Shown: positions 7,805 through 14,129, numbered from the stretch's first letter. The stretch: 23,215 nt of DNA from ZC4RG42 sp003242425 (GCA_937907425.1 CALCIE010000022.1:1-23215), one strand, 5' to 3'. Notes: generated from the sequence alone by a model not told the origin. Numbers and translations: made by a program.

Positions 7805-9604
7805 GTGTTCGACGCCGCCACATTCATCGCCGGTCTGCCGCATCTGCCCGGGGTGTACCGCATGCTCGGAGCCTCGGGCGAGGTGCTGTACGTCGGCAAG
7901 GCGCGCGATCTCAAGAAGCGCGTCGCCTCCTATTTCCAGAAGACCGGCCACAGCCCGCGCATCGCGCTGATGGTGAGCCAGATCGCCAACATCGAGATCA
8001 CCGTCACGCGTTCGGAGGCCGAAGCGCTGCTGCTCGAGAACAATCTCATCAAGTCGCTCGCGCCGCGCTACAACATCCTGTTCCGCGACGACAAGTCCTA
8101 TCCCTATCTGATGATCAGCGGCCACGCCTTTCCGCGGCTAGCCTTCCACCGCGGCGCGCTGGACAAGAAGAACCTCTATTTCGGGCCGTATCCCAACGCG
8201 GGCGCGGTGCGCGAGAGCATCCAGCTCCTGCAGAAGGTGTTCCGGCTGCGGACCTGCGAGGATTCGGTGTTCATGAACCGTACGCGGCCCTGCCTGCTGC
8301 ATCAGATCAAGCGCTGCTCGGCGCCCTGCGTGGGCCTCGTGGACGAGCAGAGCTATCAGGCCGACGTGCGCAACGCCGTGCTGTTCATGGAAGGCAAGGA
8401 AGACGACGTGCGCGAGGCGCTGACGAGGCAAATGCACGAAGCGGCCGAGCGCCTGGAATTCGAGCAGGCGGCCGTCTATCGCGATCGCCTGCAGTCGCTG
8501 TCCACCCTGCAGGGACGGCAGTATGTGGACGTCGGCAAGGCCTTGAACGCCGACGCCGTGGCCTGCGTGGCGGAACGGGGCCTTGCCTGCGTGAACCTCG
8601 TCATGGTGCGCAACGGCCGCTATCTGGGCGACAAGAGCTTCTTCCCGCAGCACGCCGAGGGGCACAGCCCCGCCGAAGTGGCGAGCGCCTTCCTGGCGCA
8701 GCATTACGCCCAGAGCCCGGTGCCGCCCCTCGTCATCGTCCAGGAAGAGACGGAAACCGAAGAGCTGGAGGCGCTGCTGTCGGAACTGGCGGGGCATGCG
8801 GTGCAGCTCGTCAACCGTCCGACCGCCGAACGCCGCGCCTGGCTGGACATGGCGCAGCGCAACGCCGCGCACGCCCTGGCGCAACGGCTGCGGGAGCAGG
8901 GCACGCAGGAGCAGCGCCTCGCGGCGCTGCGCGAAGCGCTCGAATTGCCGGAGACGCTGCGCCGCATCGAGTGTTTCGACATCAGCCACACCCAGGGCGA
9001 GGCGACAGTGGCGGCCTGCGTCGTGTACGATCAGCTCGGCATGCGGCCGACGGAGTACCGGCGCTACAACATCACCGGCATCGCGCCGGGCGACGACTAT
9101 GCCGCCATGCGCAGCGTGCTCTCGCGCCGCTACGAGAAAGTCACACGGGGCGAGGGCGTGGTACCGGACTTGATCCTGATCGACGGCGGCCGCGGCCAGG
9201 TGAACGCGGCGCGCGAGGTGCTGGAGGATCTGGGGCTCGGCGACGTGGCCCTGATCGGTGTGGCGAAGGGGCCTGAACGCAAACCCGGCCTGGAGGAGCT
9301 GATTCTCGCAGACGGCAAACACAGCTTGCAATTGCCGCCCGATCACCCGGGCCTGCACCTCATCCAGCAGGTGCGCGACGAGGCGCACCGTTTCGCCATC
9401 ACAGGCCATCGCGCGCGCAGGGCGAAGGCGCGCGTGACGTCGAGCCTGGAAGGCATCGCCGGCGTGGGTGCGAAACGCCGGCGCCAGCTGCTCGAACGCT
9501 TCGGCGGCCTCAAAGGGGTACTGGCCGCGAGCGTGGAGGATCTGGCGCAGGTGAAGGGGATCAGCCGCACCCTGGCCGAACGCATCTACAGGGAGTTGCA
9601 CTAA
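7805..9604 (+). CDS. uvrC: Excinuclease ABC subunit C
   Basis: Nuclease subunit of UvrABC nucleotide excision repair; it makes both incisions flanking a lesion marked by UvrB. The 599 residues show, in order, the GIY-YIG domain for the 3' cut (LPGVYRM to LYVGKARDLKKRV, residues 14-40), a UVR domain that binds UvrB (about 200-236, with LEFEQAAVYRDRL), the RNase H-like domain for the 5' cut (CFDISHTQGEATVAACVVYD, LILIDGGRGQV, RDEAHRFAITGHR), and a helix-hairpin-helix pair at the C-terminus (EGIAGVGAKRRRQLL, VKGISRTLAERIY). The start is a GTG at 7805, 21 nt after the glycosylase stop. The stop codon directly abuts the pgsA GTG. Length is normal. Confidence 0.98.
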   Translation: MFDAATFIAGLPHLPGVYRMLGASGEVLYVGKARDLKKRVASYFQKTGHSPRIALMVSQIANIEITVTRSEAEALLLENNLIKSLAPRYNILFRDDKSYPYLMISGHAFPRLAFHRGALDKKNLYFGPYPNAGAVRESIQLLQKVFRLRTCEDSVFMNRTRPCLLHQIKRCSAPCVGLVDEQSYQADVRNAVLFMEGKEDDVREALTRQMHEAAERLEFEQAAVYRDRLQSLSTLQGRQYVDVGKALNADAVACVAERGLACVNLVMVRNGRYLGDKSFFPQHAEGHSPAEVASAFLAQHYAQSPVPPLVIVQEETETEELEALLSELAGHAVQLVNRPTAERRAWLDMAQRNAAHALAQRLREQGTQEQRLAALREALELPETLRRIECFDISHTQGEATVAACVVYDQLGMRPTEYRRYNITGIAPGDDYAAMRSVLSRRYEKVTRGEGVVPDLILIDGGRGQVNAAREVLEDLGLGDVALIGVAKGPERKPGLEELILADGKHSLQLPPDHPGLHLIQQVRDEAHRFAITGHRARRAKARVTSSLEGIAGVGAKRRRQLLERFGGLKGVLAASVEDLAQVKGISRTLAERIYRELH

Positions 9605-10189
9605 GTGCCGTTCAATCTGCCGATCGTCCTGACCTGGTTCCGCGTCGCGATCATTCCGCTGTTCGTGGCGATCTTCTATCTGCCGGAACCCTGGTTTTCG
9701 CTGCACGAGAAGAACCTGATCGCTACCGTCCTTTTCACCGCGGCGGCCGTGACCGACTGGCTCGACGGCTATCTCGCGCGGCGCTGGAACCAGACTTCCG
9801 CGTTCGGCGCCTTCCTCGATCCGGTCGCAGACAAACTCATCGTGGCTGCGGCGCTGATCGTGCTGATCGACCTCGAGCGCGTGAACGCGGTGCTCGCGTT
9901 CATCATCATCGCGCGCGAAATCACCATCTCGGCGCTGCGCGAGTGGATGGCGAAAGTGGGCGAGACCAAAAGTGTCGCGGTCAACTTCCTCGGCAAGATC
10001 AAGACGGTTTCGCAGCTCGTCGCCATTCCCATGCTGCTCTACCACGATCGCGTCGGATTCCTGGATCCGATGGCCCTCGGCACCTGGCTGATCTGGGCCG
10101 CGGCGGTGCTGACGCTGGTGTCGATGTTCTACTACTTGAAACTCGCCAGCCCGCGCGCGTTCAATCGCCGCGGCGCGGACGCGGAATGA
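9605..10189 (+). CDS. pgsA: CDP-diacylglycerol-glycerol-3-phosphate 3-phosphatidyltransferase
   Basis: Membrane enzyme that makes phosphatidylglycerol phosphate from CDP-diacylglycerol and glycerol 3-phosphate, the committed step to phosphatidylglycerol. The 194 residues are largely hydrophobic, with several membrane helices. They carry the CDP-alcohol phosphatidyltransferase signature of the form DG-x2-AR-x8-G-x3-D-x3-D, seen as DWLDGYLARRW followed by GAFLDPVADK. The start is a GTG immediately after the uvrC stop, so translation is probably coupled. uvrC-pgsA followed by glycine, cysteine and leucine tRNAs matches the E. coli order uvrC-pgsA-glyW-cysT-leuZ. Confidence 0.97.
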   Translation: MPFNLPIVLTWFRVAIIPLFVAIFYLPEPWFSLHEKNLIATVLFTAAAVTDWLDGYLARRWNQTSAFGAFLDPVADKLIVAAALIVLIDLERVNAVLAFIIIAREITISALREWMAKVGETKSVAVNFLGKIKTVSQLVAIPMLLYHDRVGFLDPMALGTWLIWAAAVLTLVSMFYYLKLASPRAFNRRGADAE

Positions 10190-10198
10190 GATTGCTGC

Positions 10199-10227
10199 TT
10201 GACCCGCATGCGTCGGCTGCGTAGAAT
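10199..10227 (+). promoter_or_regulatory. Sigma-70 promoter of the tRNA cluster
   Basis: A -35 box TTGACC (10199-10204) and a -10 box TAGAAT (10222-10227) are separated by exactly 17 nt. Both are close to consensus. Transcription would begin near 10234, a few bases before the tRNA-Gly 5' end at 10241. The GC-rich stretch after the -10 box (GCGGCC) resembles the discriminator of stringently controlled stable-RNA promoters. Confidence 0.8.
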
Positions 10228-10240
10228 GCGGCCTCGCTCT

Positions 10241-10294
10241 GCGGGAGTAGCTCAGTTGGTAGAGCGCAACCTTGCCAAGGTTGAGGTCGCGAGT
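10241..10294 (+). tRNA. tRNA-Gly (GCC), truncated in the T arm
   Basis: The 5' 54 bases are a normal tRNA-Gly. They include the acceptor strand GCGGGAG, D arm GCTCAGTTGGTAGAGC, anticodon arm CAACC-TTGCCAA-GGTTG with anticodon GCC, variable region AGGTC, and the 5' strand of the T stem GCGAG plus one T. The sequence then switches directly into the middle of a tRNA-Cys D arm. The T loop, the 3' T-stem strand, the 3' acceptor strand CTCCCGC and TCCA are all missing. It cannot form a functional glycine tRNA by itself. A real deletion and an assembly error are both possible. Confidence 0.88.
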
Positions 10295-10352
10295 GGTTAT
10301 GCAGCGGCCTGCAAAGCCGTGTACGCCGGTTCGATTCCGACCCCCGCCTCCA
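10291..10352 (+). tRNA. tRNA-Cys (GCA), lacking its 5' end
   Basis: From the GAGTGG in the D arm onward this reads as a tRNA-Cys. It has TTATGC, the anticodon arm CGGCC-TGCAAA-GCCG with anticodon GCA, T arm GCCGG-TTCGATT-CCGAC, 3' acceptor strand CCCCGCC, discriminator T and an encoded CCA (10350-10352). The 5' acceptor strand (expected GGCGGGG) and the start of the D arm are absent. The tRNA-Gly acceptor strand GCGGGAG upstream does not pair in register with the Cys 3' strand; only a shifted GCGGG/CCCGC match is possible. Many bacteria have a single tRNA-Cys gene, so an intact copy must exist elsewhere if this is real. Confidence 0.87.
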
Positions 10353-10455
10353 GAACCTCCCCGATCCTTGTCCCACATCGCCGGGCGACATTACAACCGG
10401 GCGCCGATGACCGGCCCGTGAGCGCGTCAGCTGCGCGCGGTGGCATACTCTGCGC

Positions 10456-10475
10456 CGCGCCTTGGCCAAGGCGCG
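10456..10475 (+). repeat. 20-bp perfect palindrome upstream of tRNA-Leu
   Basis: CGCGCCTTGGCCAAGGCGCG is perfectly self-complementary over 20 bases and ends 8 bp before the tRNA-Leu 5' end. No T-run follows, so it is not an intrinsic terminator. It could be an operator, a processing hairpin in the tRNA precursor, or chance in GC-rich DNA. The interval 10353-10483 otherwise shows only a weak -10-like TACTCT (10446-10451) without a good -35 box. Confidence 0.55.
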
Positions 10476-10483
10476 CGTGTCAC

Positions 10484-10570
10484 GCCCGGATGGCGAAATT
10501 GGTAGACGCAAGGGACTTAAAATCCCTCGACCGCAAGGTCATGCCGGTTCGAGTCCGGCTCCGGGCACCA
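10484..10570 (+). tRNA. tRNA-Leu (UAA)
   Basis: This is a complete class II tRNA of 87 bases. The acceptor strands GCCCGGA and TCCGGGC pair perfectly. The D arm is present. The anticodon arm reads AGGGA-CTTAAAA-TCCCT with anticodon TAA. A long variable arm GACC-GCAA-GGTC marks it as leucine type. The T arm is GCCGG-TTCGAGT-CCGGC, and the gene encodes its own CCA after discriminator A. It is the third tRNA of the cluster that follows pgsA, corresponding in position to leuZ of E. coli. Confidence 0.96.
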
Positions 10571-10610
10571 AAGCCGACCACCCAACCCACACTAGGCGCA
10601 TGACAGCGAA

Positions 10611-10694
10611 GACCTTGCGTCATGGGATTTGGGTGGAGACTCATGCGCGCCGGCAGGCGCGCGTGATGTCGGAGCCAAAATCCCAAGCAAGGTC
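10611..10694 (+). repeat. Nested inverted repeat between the two tRNA-Leu 3' ends
   Basis: Three arms can stack into one stem. GACCTTGC (10611-10618) pairs with GCAAGGTC (10687-10694), and GGGATTT (10624-10630) with AAATCCC (10678-10684). The core arm TCATGCGCGCC (10641-10651) pairs with GGCGCGCGTGA (10656-10666) around a GGCA loop with one wobble pair. The outer arms are inverted copies of tRNA-Leu anticodon-arm and variable-arm sequence. There is no T-run, so this is not an intrinsic terminator. Confidence 0.7.
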
Positions 10695-10724
10695 ATGCCG
10701 GTTCGAGTCCGGCTCCGGGCACCA
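10677..10724 (+). repeat. Second copy of the tRNA-Leu 3' end (att-like direct repeat)
   Basis: Bases 10687-10724 repeat 10533-10570 without a mismatch over 38 nt, covering the variable-arm 3' side, the whole T arm, the acceptor 3' strand and CCA. The likeness extends left through AAAATCCC with a 4-nt deletion. No D arm, 5' acceptor strand or intact anticodon arm precedes it, so it is a fragment and not a second tRNA. A duplicated tRNA 3' end is the usual footprint of tyrosine-recombinase integration. Only 106-116 bp lie between the copies and no integrase gene is present, so at most this is a remnant. Confidence 0.85.
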
Positions 10725-10800
10725 CGTCAGTTTGCGCCAAAGTTGCGCGCGTGCCTTGGTCAAACGCAGTGGGGCGAGCAGGCGTCCCGAGCTCCGACGC

Positions 10801-11460
10801 TCAATGCGAGGCGCCGAGATCCCGCAGGCGCTCGGGCGACAGCAGCTCGATCCGGCCGCGCGACAGCCTCACCATGCCCGTACGCTCGAATTCCTTGAGC
10901 AGGCGGCTCACCACTTCACGCGCCGTACCCAGTTCTGTCGCCAGCGCCTGATGCGTGGCTTCCACCGCGCCGTCGTGGGCGCGGACCAGCAGGCAGGCCG
11001 CCAGGCGTCTGTCCATGCGGCGGAAGGCGACTTCTTCCACCAGCATCATCAAGGTGGCGAGCCGGTCGCCGTAACTCGCCAGCACGAAACGGCGGAAAGC
11101 TTCGGAAGCCTGCATCAGCTCGTCGAACAATGCCGGGGGCAGGAGCGCCACGCGCGTCGGTTCTTCCGCCACCGCCTCGGCCTGGAAGGGGCGCTGCGAG
11201 ATGAGGCAGCCGATCGACAGCGCGCACATCTCGTTCGCGCCGATGCGATAGAGCACGATCTCGTTGCCCGAGTCATCGCGCATCTGCACGCGGATGCAGC
11301 CGCAGAGCACCAGCGGCAGGCCGGGGCAGGGCTGACCGTGACCGATCACCACTTCGCCCGCCGGCAGTTCGTGGACGCTGAGACGCTGAAGGGCCAATTG
11401 CCGCAGGGACGCGGGCAGGGAGGCGAGCGCGGGATGTTCGAGGAGCAGCTTGTCGTTCAT
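10801..11460 (-). CDS. Crp/Fnr family transcriptional regulator
   Basis: The product is a cytoplasmic DNA-binding regulator of 219 residues. An N-terminal cyclic-nucleotide-binding-type beta-roll covers about 10-110. A long dimerisation helix follows (about 118-145). The C-terminal winged helix carries the recognition segment ELGTAREVVSRLLKEF. Five cysteines lie in the beta-roll (Cys45, 53, 55, 79, 85), including CGC and C-x5-C, but the N-terminal cysteine set of Fnr itself is absent. I prefer the ATG at 11460 because the longer frame to a GTG at 11505 would run through the palindrome in the divergent promoter region. It is transcribed away from a DUF2892 gene. The ligand is unknown; redox or cysteine-reactive signals are a guess. 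Confidence 0.9.
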   Translation of the reverse strand: MNDKLLLEHPALASLPASLRQLALQRLSVHELPAGEVVIGHGQPCPGLPLVLCGCIRVQMRDDSGNEIVLYRIGANEMCALSIGCLISQRPFQAEAVAEEPTRVALLPPALFDELMQASEAFRRFVLASYGDRLATLMMLVEEVAFRRMDRRLAACLLVRAHDGAVEATHQALATELGTAREVVSRLLKEFERTGMVRLSRGRIELLSPERLRDLGASH

Positions 11461-11492
11461 TTGACGGATCGCAAAAACGTGCGCGCCGGACG

Positions 11493-11505
11493 GTGACTTA
11501 ATCAC
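11493..11505. promoter_or_regulatory. Possible Crp/Fnr-type operator between divergent genes
   Basis: GTGACTTAATCAC is an imperfect 13-bp palindrome with GTGA and TCAC half-sites, as in Crp-family operators. The spacing is 5 nt where Crp and Fnr sites would have 6. It lies 33 bp upstream of the regulator's ATG and 63 bp upstream of the DUF2892 start, a sensible place for autoregulation and control of the neighbour. Confidence 0.4.
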
Positions 11506-11567
11506 TGAGCGTCGCGGCGGCCGTGGCTATACCTATGGCCGTCCGCAAACCTGTCATGGAGGCGCGA

Positions 11568-11765
11568 ATGTTCTGTCGAAATCTCGGTACGACCGACCGC
11601 ATTATCCGCGTAGTCCTGGGTATTGTCCTGCTCAGCCTGGTGTTCGTCGGCCCCGCCACGCCCTGGGGCTGGATCGGCATCGTGCCCCTGGTGACCGGCC
11701 TGGCCGGCACGTGTCCGCTGTACCGGCTGTTCGGCCTTTCGACCTGCGCGACCACCAAGTCCTGA
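11568..11765 (+). CDS. DUF2892 small inner-membrane protein
   Basis: A 65-residue protein with two hydrophobic helices (about 12-26 and 31-47) and three cysteines (in FCRN, GTCPLY and STCAT). The pattern LGTTDRIIRVVLGIVLL ... GWIGIVPLVTGLAGTCPLYRLFG is characteristic of DUF2892, the membrane part also found fused to rhodanese in YgaP-like proteins. The start is fixed by a strong Shine-Dalgarno sequence, TGGAGG (11557-11562), five bases before the ATG; upstream in-frame codons back to 11523 are not supported. It diverges from the Crp/Fnr gene, which probably controls it. The molecular function is not established; a role in sulfur or thiol chemistry is inferred only from the YgaP link. Confidence 0.85.
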   Translation: MFCRNLGTTDRIIRVVLGIVLLSLVFVGPATPWGWIGIVPLVTGLAGTCPLYRLFGLSTCATTKS

Positions 11766-11863
11766 GTCCCGGCGCGACTCGTGTCACACCGCCGCACAGC
11801 CGGCTTGGTTAAGCTTCGGCCGTTGCGGCGGATTACCGCCCATTCCTTTCCAAGAATCAGAAC

Positions 11864-12307
11864 ATGCGATCGCTCAAACCTCTTATCCTCGTCGCCGCCG
11901 CGGCGTTCAGCTCGGCCGCCTGGGCGGACGACGCCGTCGTCAAATACCGCCAGAACCAGATGGCCGCGCTGGGCGCCCACATGGGTTCCATCACGGCCGT
12001 GGTGAAGAACGAAGTGCCGCACACCGACCAGCTGAACGCGCACGCGCAGGCGCTTGCCGCCACGGCGCTGTTCACCAAGACGGTATTCAAGGAAAAGGTC
12101 CAGAACAGCCAGAGCGCGTCCAAGGATGCGGTCTGGAGCGATTGGGACCGGTTCGCCAAGGACGCCGACGCGCTCCAGGAAGCCGCCGCGCAGCTCGCCA
12201 AGGCGGTCGCCGCCAACGATCAGGGCGCGGTGCGCAAGTACGTGGGCGAAGTCGGCAAGACCTGCAAGAGCTGCCACGATCAGTTCAAGCTGAAGAAAGG
12301 CGGCTGA
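11864..12307 (+). CDS. Cytochrome c' (class II c-type cytochrome)
   Basis: This is a periplasmic four-helix-bundle haem protein of 147 residues. A signal peptide ends near AWA-DD (residues 21/22). The single haem-binding motif CKSCH lies close to the C-terminus (Cys134, Cys137, His138), the hallmark of class II cytochromes. YRQNQMAAL shows the R-x3-M pattern of helix A, typical of the cytochrome c' family. These proteins bind nitric oxide and protect against it in several bacteria, though some members are electron carriers. The next gene, 14 nt downstream, encodes a b561-type cytochrome that could reduce it. The Met at residue 33 could make the haem six-coordinate (c-556 type), which the sequence alone does not settle. 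Confidence 0.9.
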   Translation: MRSLKPLILVAAAAFSSAAWADDAVVKYRQNQMAALGAHMGSITAVVKNEVPHTDQLNAHAQALAATALFTKTVFKEKVQNSQSASKDAVWSDWDRFAKDADALQEAAAQLAKAVAANDQGAVRKYVGEVGKTCKSCHDQFKLKKGG

Positions 12308-12321
12308 GACCGTCCGGCGCG

Positions 12322-13041
12322 ATGAAGCAGGATTCGCCGCGGCACACGGTCGTCGTCTGGGATCTGCCGACGCGGCTGTTCCACTGGTCGCTGGCGCTGT
12401 GTTTCGCCCTGCTGTGGGCGACGGGCGAGGTCGGCGGCCTGGACTTCGTGGTGCCGCTGCCCGGCGGCAAGACCTGGTTCATTACCAACATGGACCTGCA
12501 CATGTGGCTGGGCCAGGCAGTGCTGGCGCTGGTCGTGTTCCGCGTGCTGTGGGGCCTGTGGGGCTCGTCTCCCTCGCGCTTTCGCAGCTTCGTCCGGGGC
12601 CCCGGCGCCGCGTACCGCCACTTCGTGCAGCTCATGCGCGGGGCGGTGCCCGCCGGCATCGGCCACAACCCGGCCGGCGGGCTGGCGATCGTGGCGATGT
12701 TGGTGCTGCTTTTCCTCCAGGCCGGGACGGGCCTGTTCGCCAACGACGAGATCTACTCCGAAGGCCCGCTGGCGCATCTGGTCTCCAGCGAGATCTCCAC
12801 GCGCCTGACCGATCTGCACGGTGCCGTATTCGACGTGCTGCTCGCGTTCGTCGCGCTGCACGTCGCAGCCGTCCTCTACTACCTGTTGCGCGGCAAGAAC
12901 CTCATCGCGCCCATGCTGCACGGGCGGCAGACGCTGCCCGCGGCAGGCGAAGGCGCGACGTTGTATCATGCGCCGCTGACCCGGGCCCTGCTGTTCTTCG
13001 GTGCAGCCGTGCTTGCCGTCTGGTCGCTGCATTGGTGGTAG
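12322..13041 (+). CDS. Cytochrome b561 family protein
   Basis: Inner-membrane di-haem b-type cytochrome of 239 residues that probably passes quinol electrons to a periplasmic acceptor. Helices are at about 18-36, 58-80, 117-138, 166-188 and 220-236. Histidines His21 (LFHW), His60, His166 (DLHG) and His180 are placed as haem ligands, and FRVLWGLWG (73-81) and GHNPAGG (114-120) are family motifs. The last helix after residue 218 is an added C-terminal segment. The ATG at 12322 follows the cytochrome c' stop by 14 nt, so the two form an operon. The same pairing, a small c-type cytochrome with a b561, is known in other proteobacteria. Confidence 0.9.
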   Translation: MKQDSPRHTVVVWDLPTRLFHWSLALCFALLWATGEVGGLDFVVPLPGGKTWFITNMDLHMWLGQAVLALVVFRVLWGLWGSSPSRFRSFVRGPGAAYRHFVQLMRGAVPAGIGHNPAGGLAIVAMLVLLFLQAGTGLFANDEIYSEGPLAHLVSSEISTRLTDLHGAVFDVLLAFVALHVAAVLYYLLRGKNLIAPMLHGRQTLPAAGEGATLYHAPLTRALLFFGAAVLAVWSLHWW

Positions 13042-13050
13042 GGGGCCGAG

Positions 13051-13068
13051 GCGGCAAAACGCCGCTTT
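13051..13068 (+). terminator. Probable intrinsic terminator after cytochrome b561
   Basis: GCGGC-AAAAC-GCCGC followed by TTT lies 10 bp after the cytochrome b561 stop. The stem is only five GC pairs and the T-run is short, so it is a modest terminator. A TACAAT just downstream (13076-13081) is a good -10 match that could serve the DUF1178 gene, but no convincing -35 box was found. Confidence 0.5.
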
Positions 13069-13138
13069 CGGGCGCTACAATTCGGGCATCGGTTTAAGCG
13101 GGGCGCACGAGCACGCGAGCAGTCGGAACGTCGTTCCA

Positions 13139-13567
13139 ATGATCGTCTACGAACTGGTCTGTACGCAGCAACACCGCTTCGAGGGCTGGTTTGCCTCGGC
13201 GGAGGATTTCGAGCGGCAACGCAAGTGCGGGATGCTGAGCTGCCCGGTCTGCGCCGATCCCGACATCGCCAAACTGCCGAGCGCGCGCATCGGCGGTTTC
13301 GCTCAACCGGAACCGTCCGAGCAGCAGCAGGCCGCGCCCTCGGCGCTCGAGTTTCACAAGCAGGTGGCGCAGCTGCTCGAAGCGATCATCGCCAATACCG
13401 ACGATGTCGGACGGCGCTTCGCCGAGGAGGCGCGCCGCATCCATTACGAAGAGGCGCCCAGGCGCCCGATCCGCGGCGTGGCGACCTTGAGCGAGACGCG
13501 CGAACTGATCGAGGAAGGCATCGCGGTCCTGCCGCTGCCCATCCCGCCTCGGGAAGAAATGAACTGA
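13139..13567 (+). CDS. DUF1178 family protein
   Basis: A soluble 142-residue protein of unknown function. The N-terminus IVYELVCTQQHRFEGWFASAEDFERQ and the following KCGMLSCPVC form a small zinc-ribbon-like unit with four cysteines (first in VCTQQH, then KC, SC and VC). This is the diagnostic start of DUF1178. The rest is helical (LEFHKQVAQLLEAIIANTDDVG) and ends with EEGIAVLPLPIPPREEMN, also a family feature. The ATG at 13139 gives the expected family start; the frame upstream of it to 13001 overlaps cytochrome b561 and is not coding. It converges with a minus-strand gene, the stops being two bases apart. Confidence 0.92.
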   Translation: MIVYELVCTQQHRFEGWFASAEDFERQRKCGMLSCPVCADPDIAKLPSARIGGFAQPEPSEQQQAAPSALEFHKQVAQLLEAIIANTDDVGRRFAEEARRIHYEEAPRRPIRGVATLSETRELIEEGIAVLPLPIPPREEMN

Positions 13568-13569
13568 GC

Positions 13570-13875
13570 TCAGCCGGAGGGCTGCCGCCCTTCGGTACCC
13601 GAAGGCGCCGCCAGTGCGCGTGCCAGCGCGCTTTTGATCATCCGCGCTTCCTCCAGAATGTGCAGTGCCGTGCGCATGCCCTGTGCGCGCGATGGAGACA
13701 GGGCTTGCATCACGTTGCACGACGCTTCCAATTCCACTTCCACAAGTGTCTGCATTGCTTCGTCGACCGTCAGGAATTTGCTGAGCAGGTGCCGGGCTTC
13801 TCCCGGCAGGCCGATCAGCCGATCGGCCGCCTCGCGCAATTCGCGCAGCACAATGACGTGACTATCGGTATCCAA
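13570..13875 (-). CDS. Small helical hypothetical protein
   Basis: I do not recognise this protein. From a TTG at 13875 it has 101 residues that are almost entirely amphipathic helix (VIVLRELREAADRLIGL, EARHLLSKFLTVDEAMQTLVEVELEAS, ALHILEEARMIKSALARALA), with one cysteine and no signal or membrane segment. The frame stays open to 13968, but the extra N-terminus looks non-coding and a promoter-like pair at 13932-13960 lies inside it. A short GGGG tract sits upstream of the TTG. It is followed 255 bp upstream by another small helical minus-strand gene. Whether it is expressed is uncertain. Confidence 0.5.
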   Translation of the reverse strand: MDTDSHVIVLRELREAADRLIGLPGEARHLLSKFLTVDEAMQTLVEVELEASCNVMQALSPSRAQGMRTALHILEEARMIKSALARALAAPSGTEGRQPSG

Positions 13876-13931
13876 GGTTCGCCCCGTTTTCGTGTTGTTG
13901 TTACGGGCGCCGCGGAAAGTGGCGCACACCG

Positions 13932-13960
13932 ATACTACGGTCGCGGCCTCGGGGGCGCAA
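13932..13960 (-). promoter_or_regulatory. Promoter candidate for the 101-residue protein
   Basis: On the minus strand TTGCGC (13960-13955) and TAGTAT (13937-13932) are 17 nt apart. Transcription would start near 13925, about 50 nt before the TTG start at 13875. This supports the short form of that gene. Confidence 0.4.
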
Positions 13961-14129
13961 TGGATCATGCGGACGCAGGCTGAAGGACGCGAACGATTGC
14001 GACGCAGATGCGAAAAGAGCTGCGGCTCGGCGTTGCTACGCGCCTGATCGCGCTTCAGGTTGCTTGCCGTGCGCCTGAATCAGTCAAAACGGTAGGCCCA
14101 TCCCGCTCTCGGACCGTACGATCGCCGGC

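Noticed and set aside
8138..10378. A 746-codon open frame on the minus strand across uvrC and pgsA
   Set aside because: It lies antisense to two certain genes, has the His/Arg/Gln-rich composition expected from reading GC-rich genes backwards, shows no domain, and even crosses tRNA sequence.
10641..10666. The GC hairpin as an intrinsic terminator of the tRNA cluster
   Set aside because: The stem is strong but no T-run follows on either strand.
10571..10800. A second complete tRNA-Leu or an integron attC site
   Set aside because: The second tRNA copy has no 5' acceptor strand or D arm, and the inverted repeats lack the attC core sites and overall architecture.
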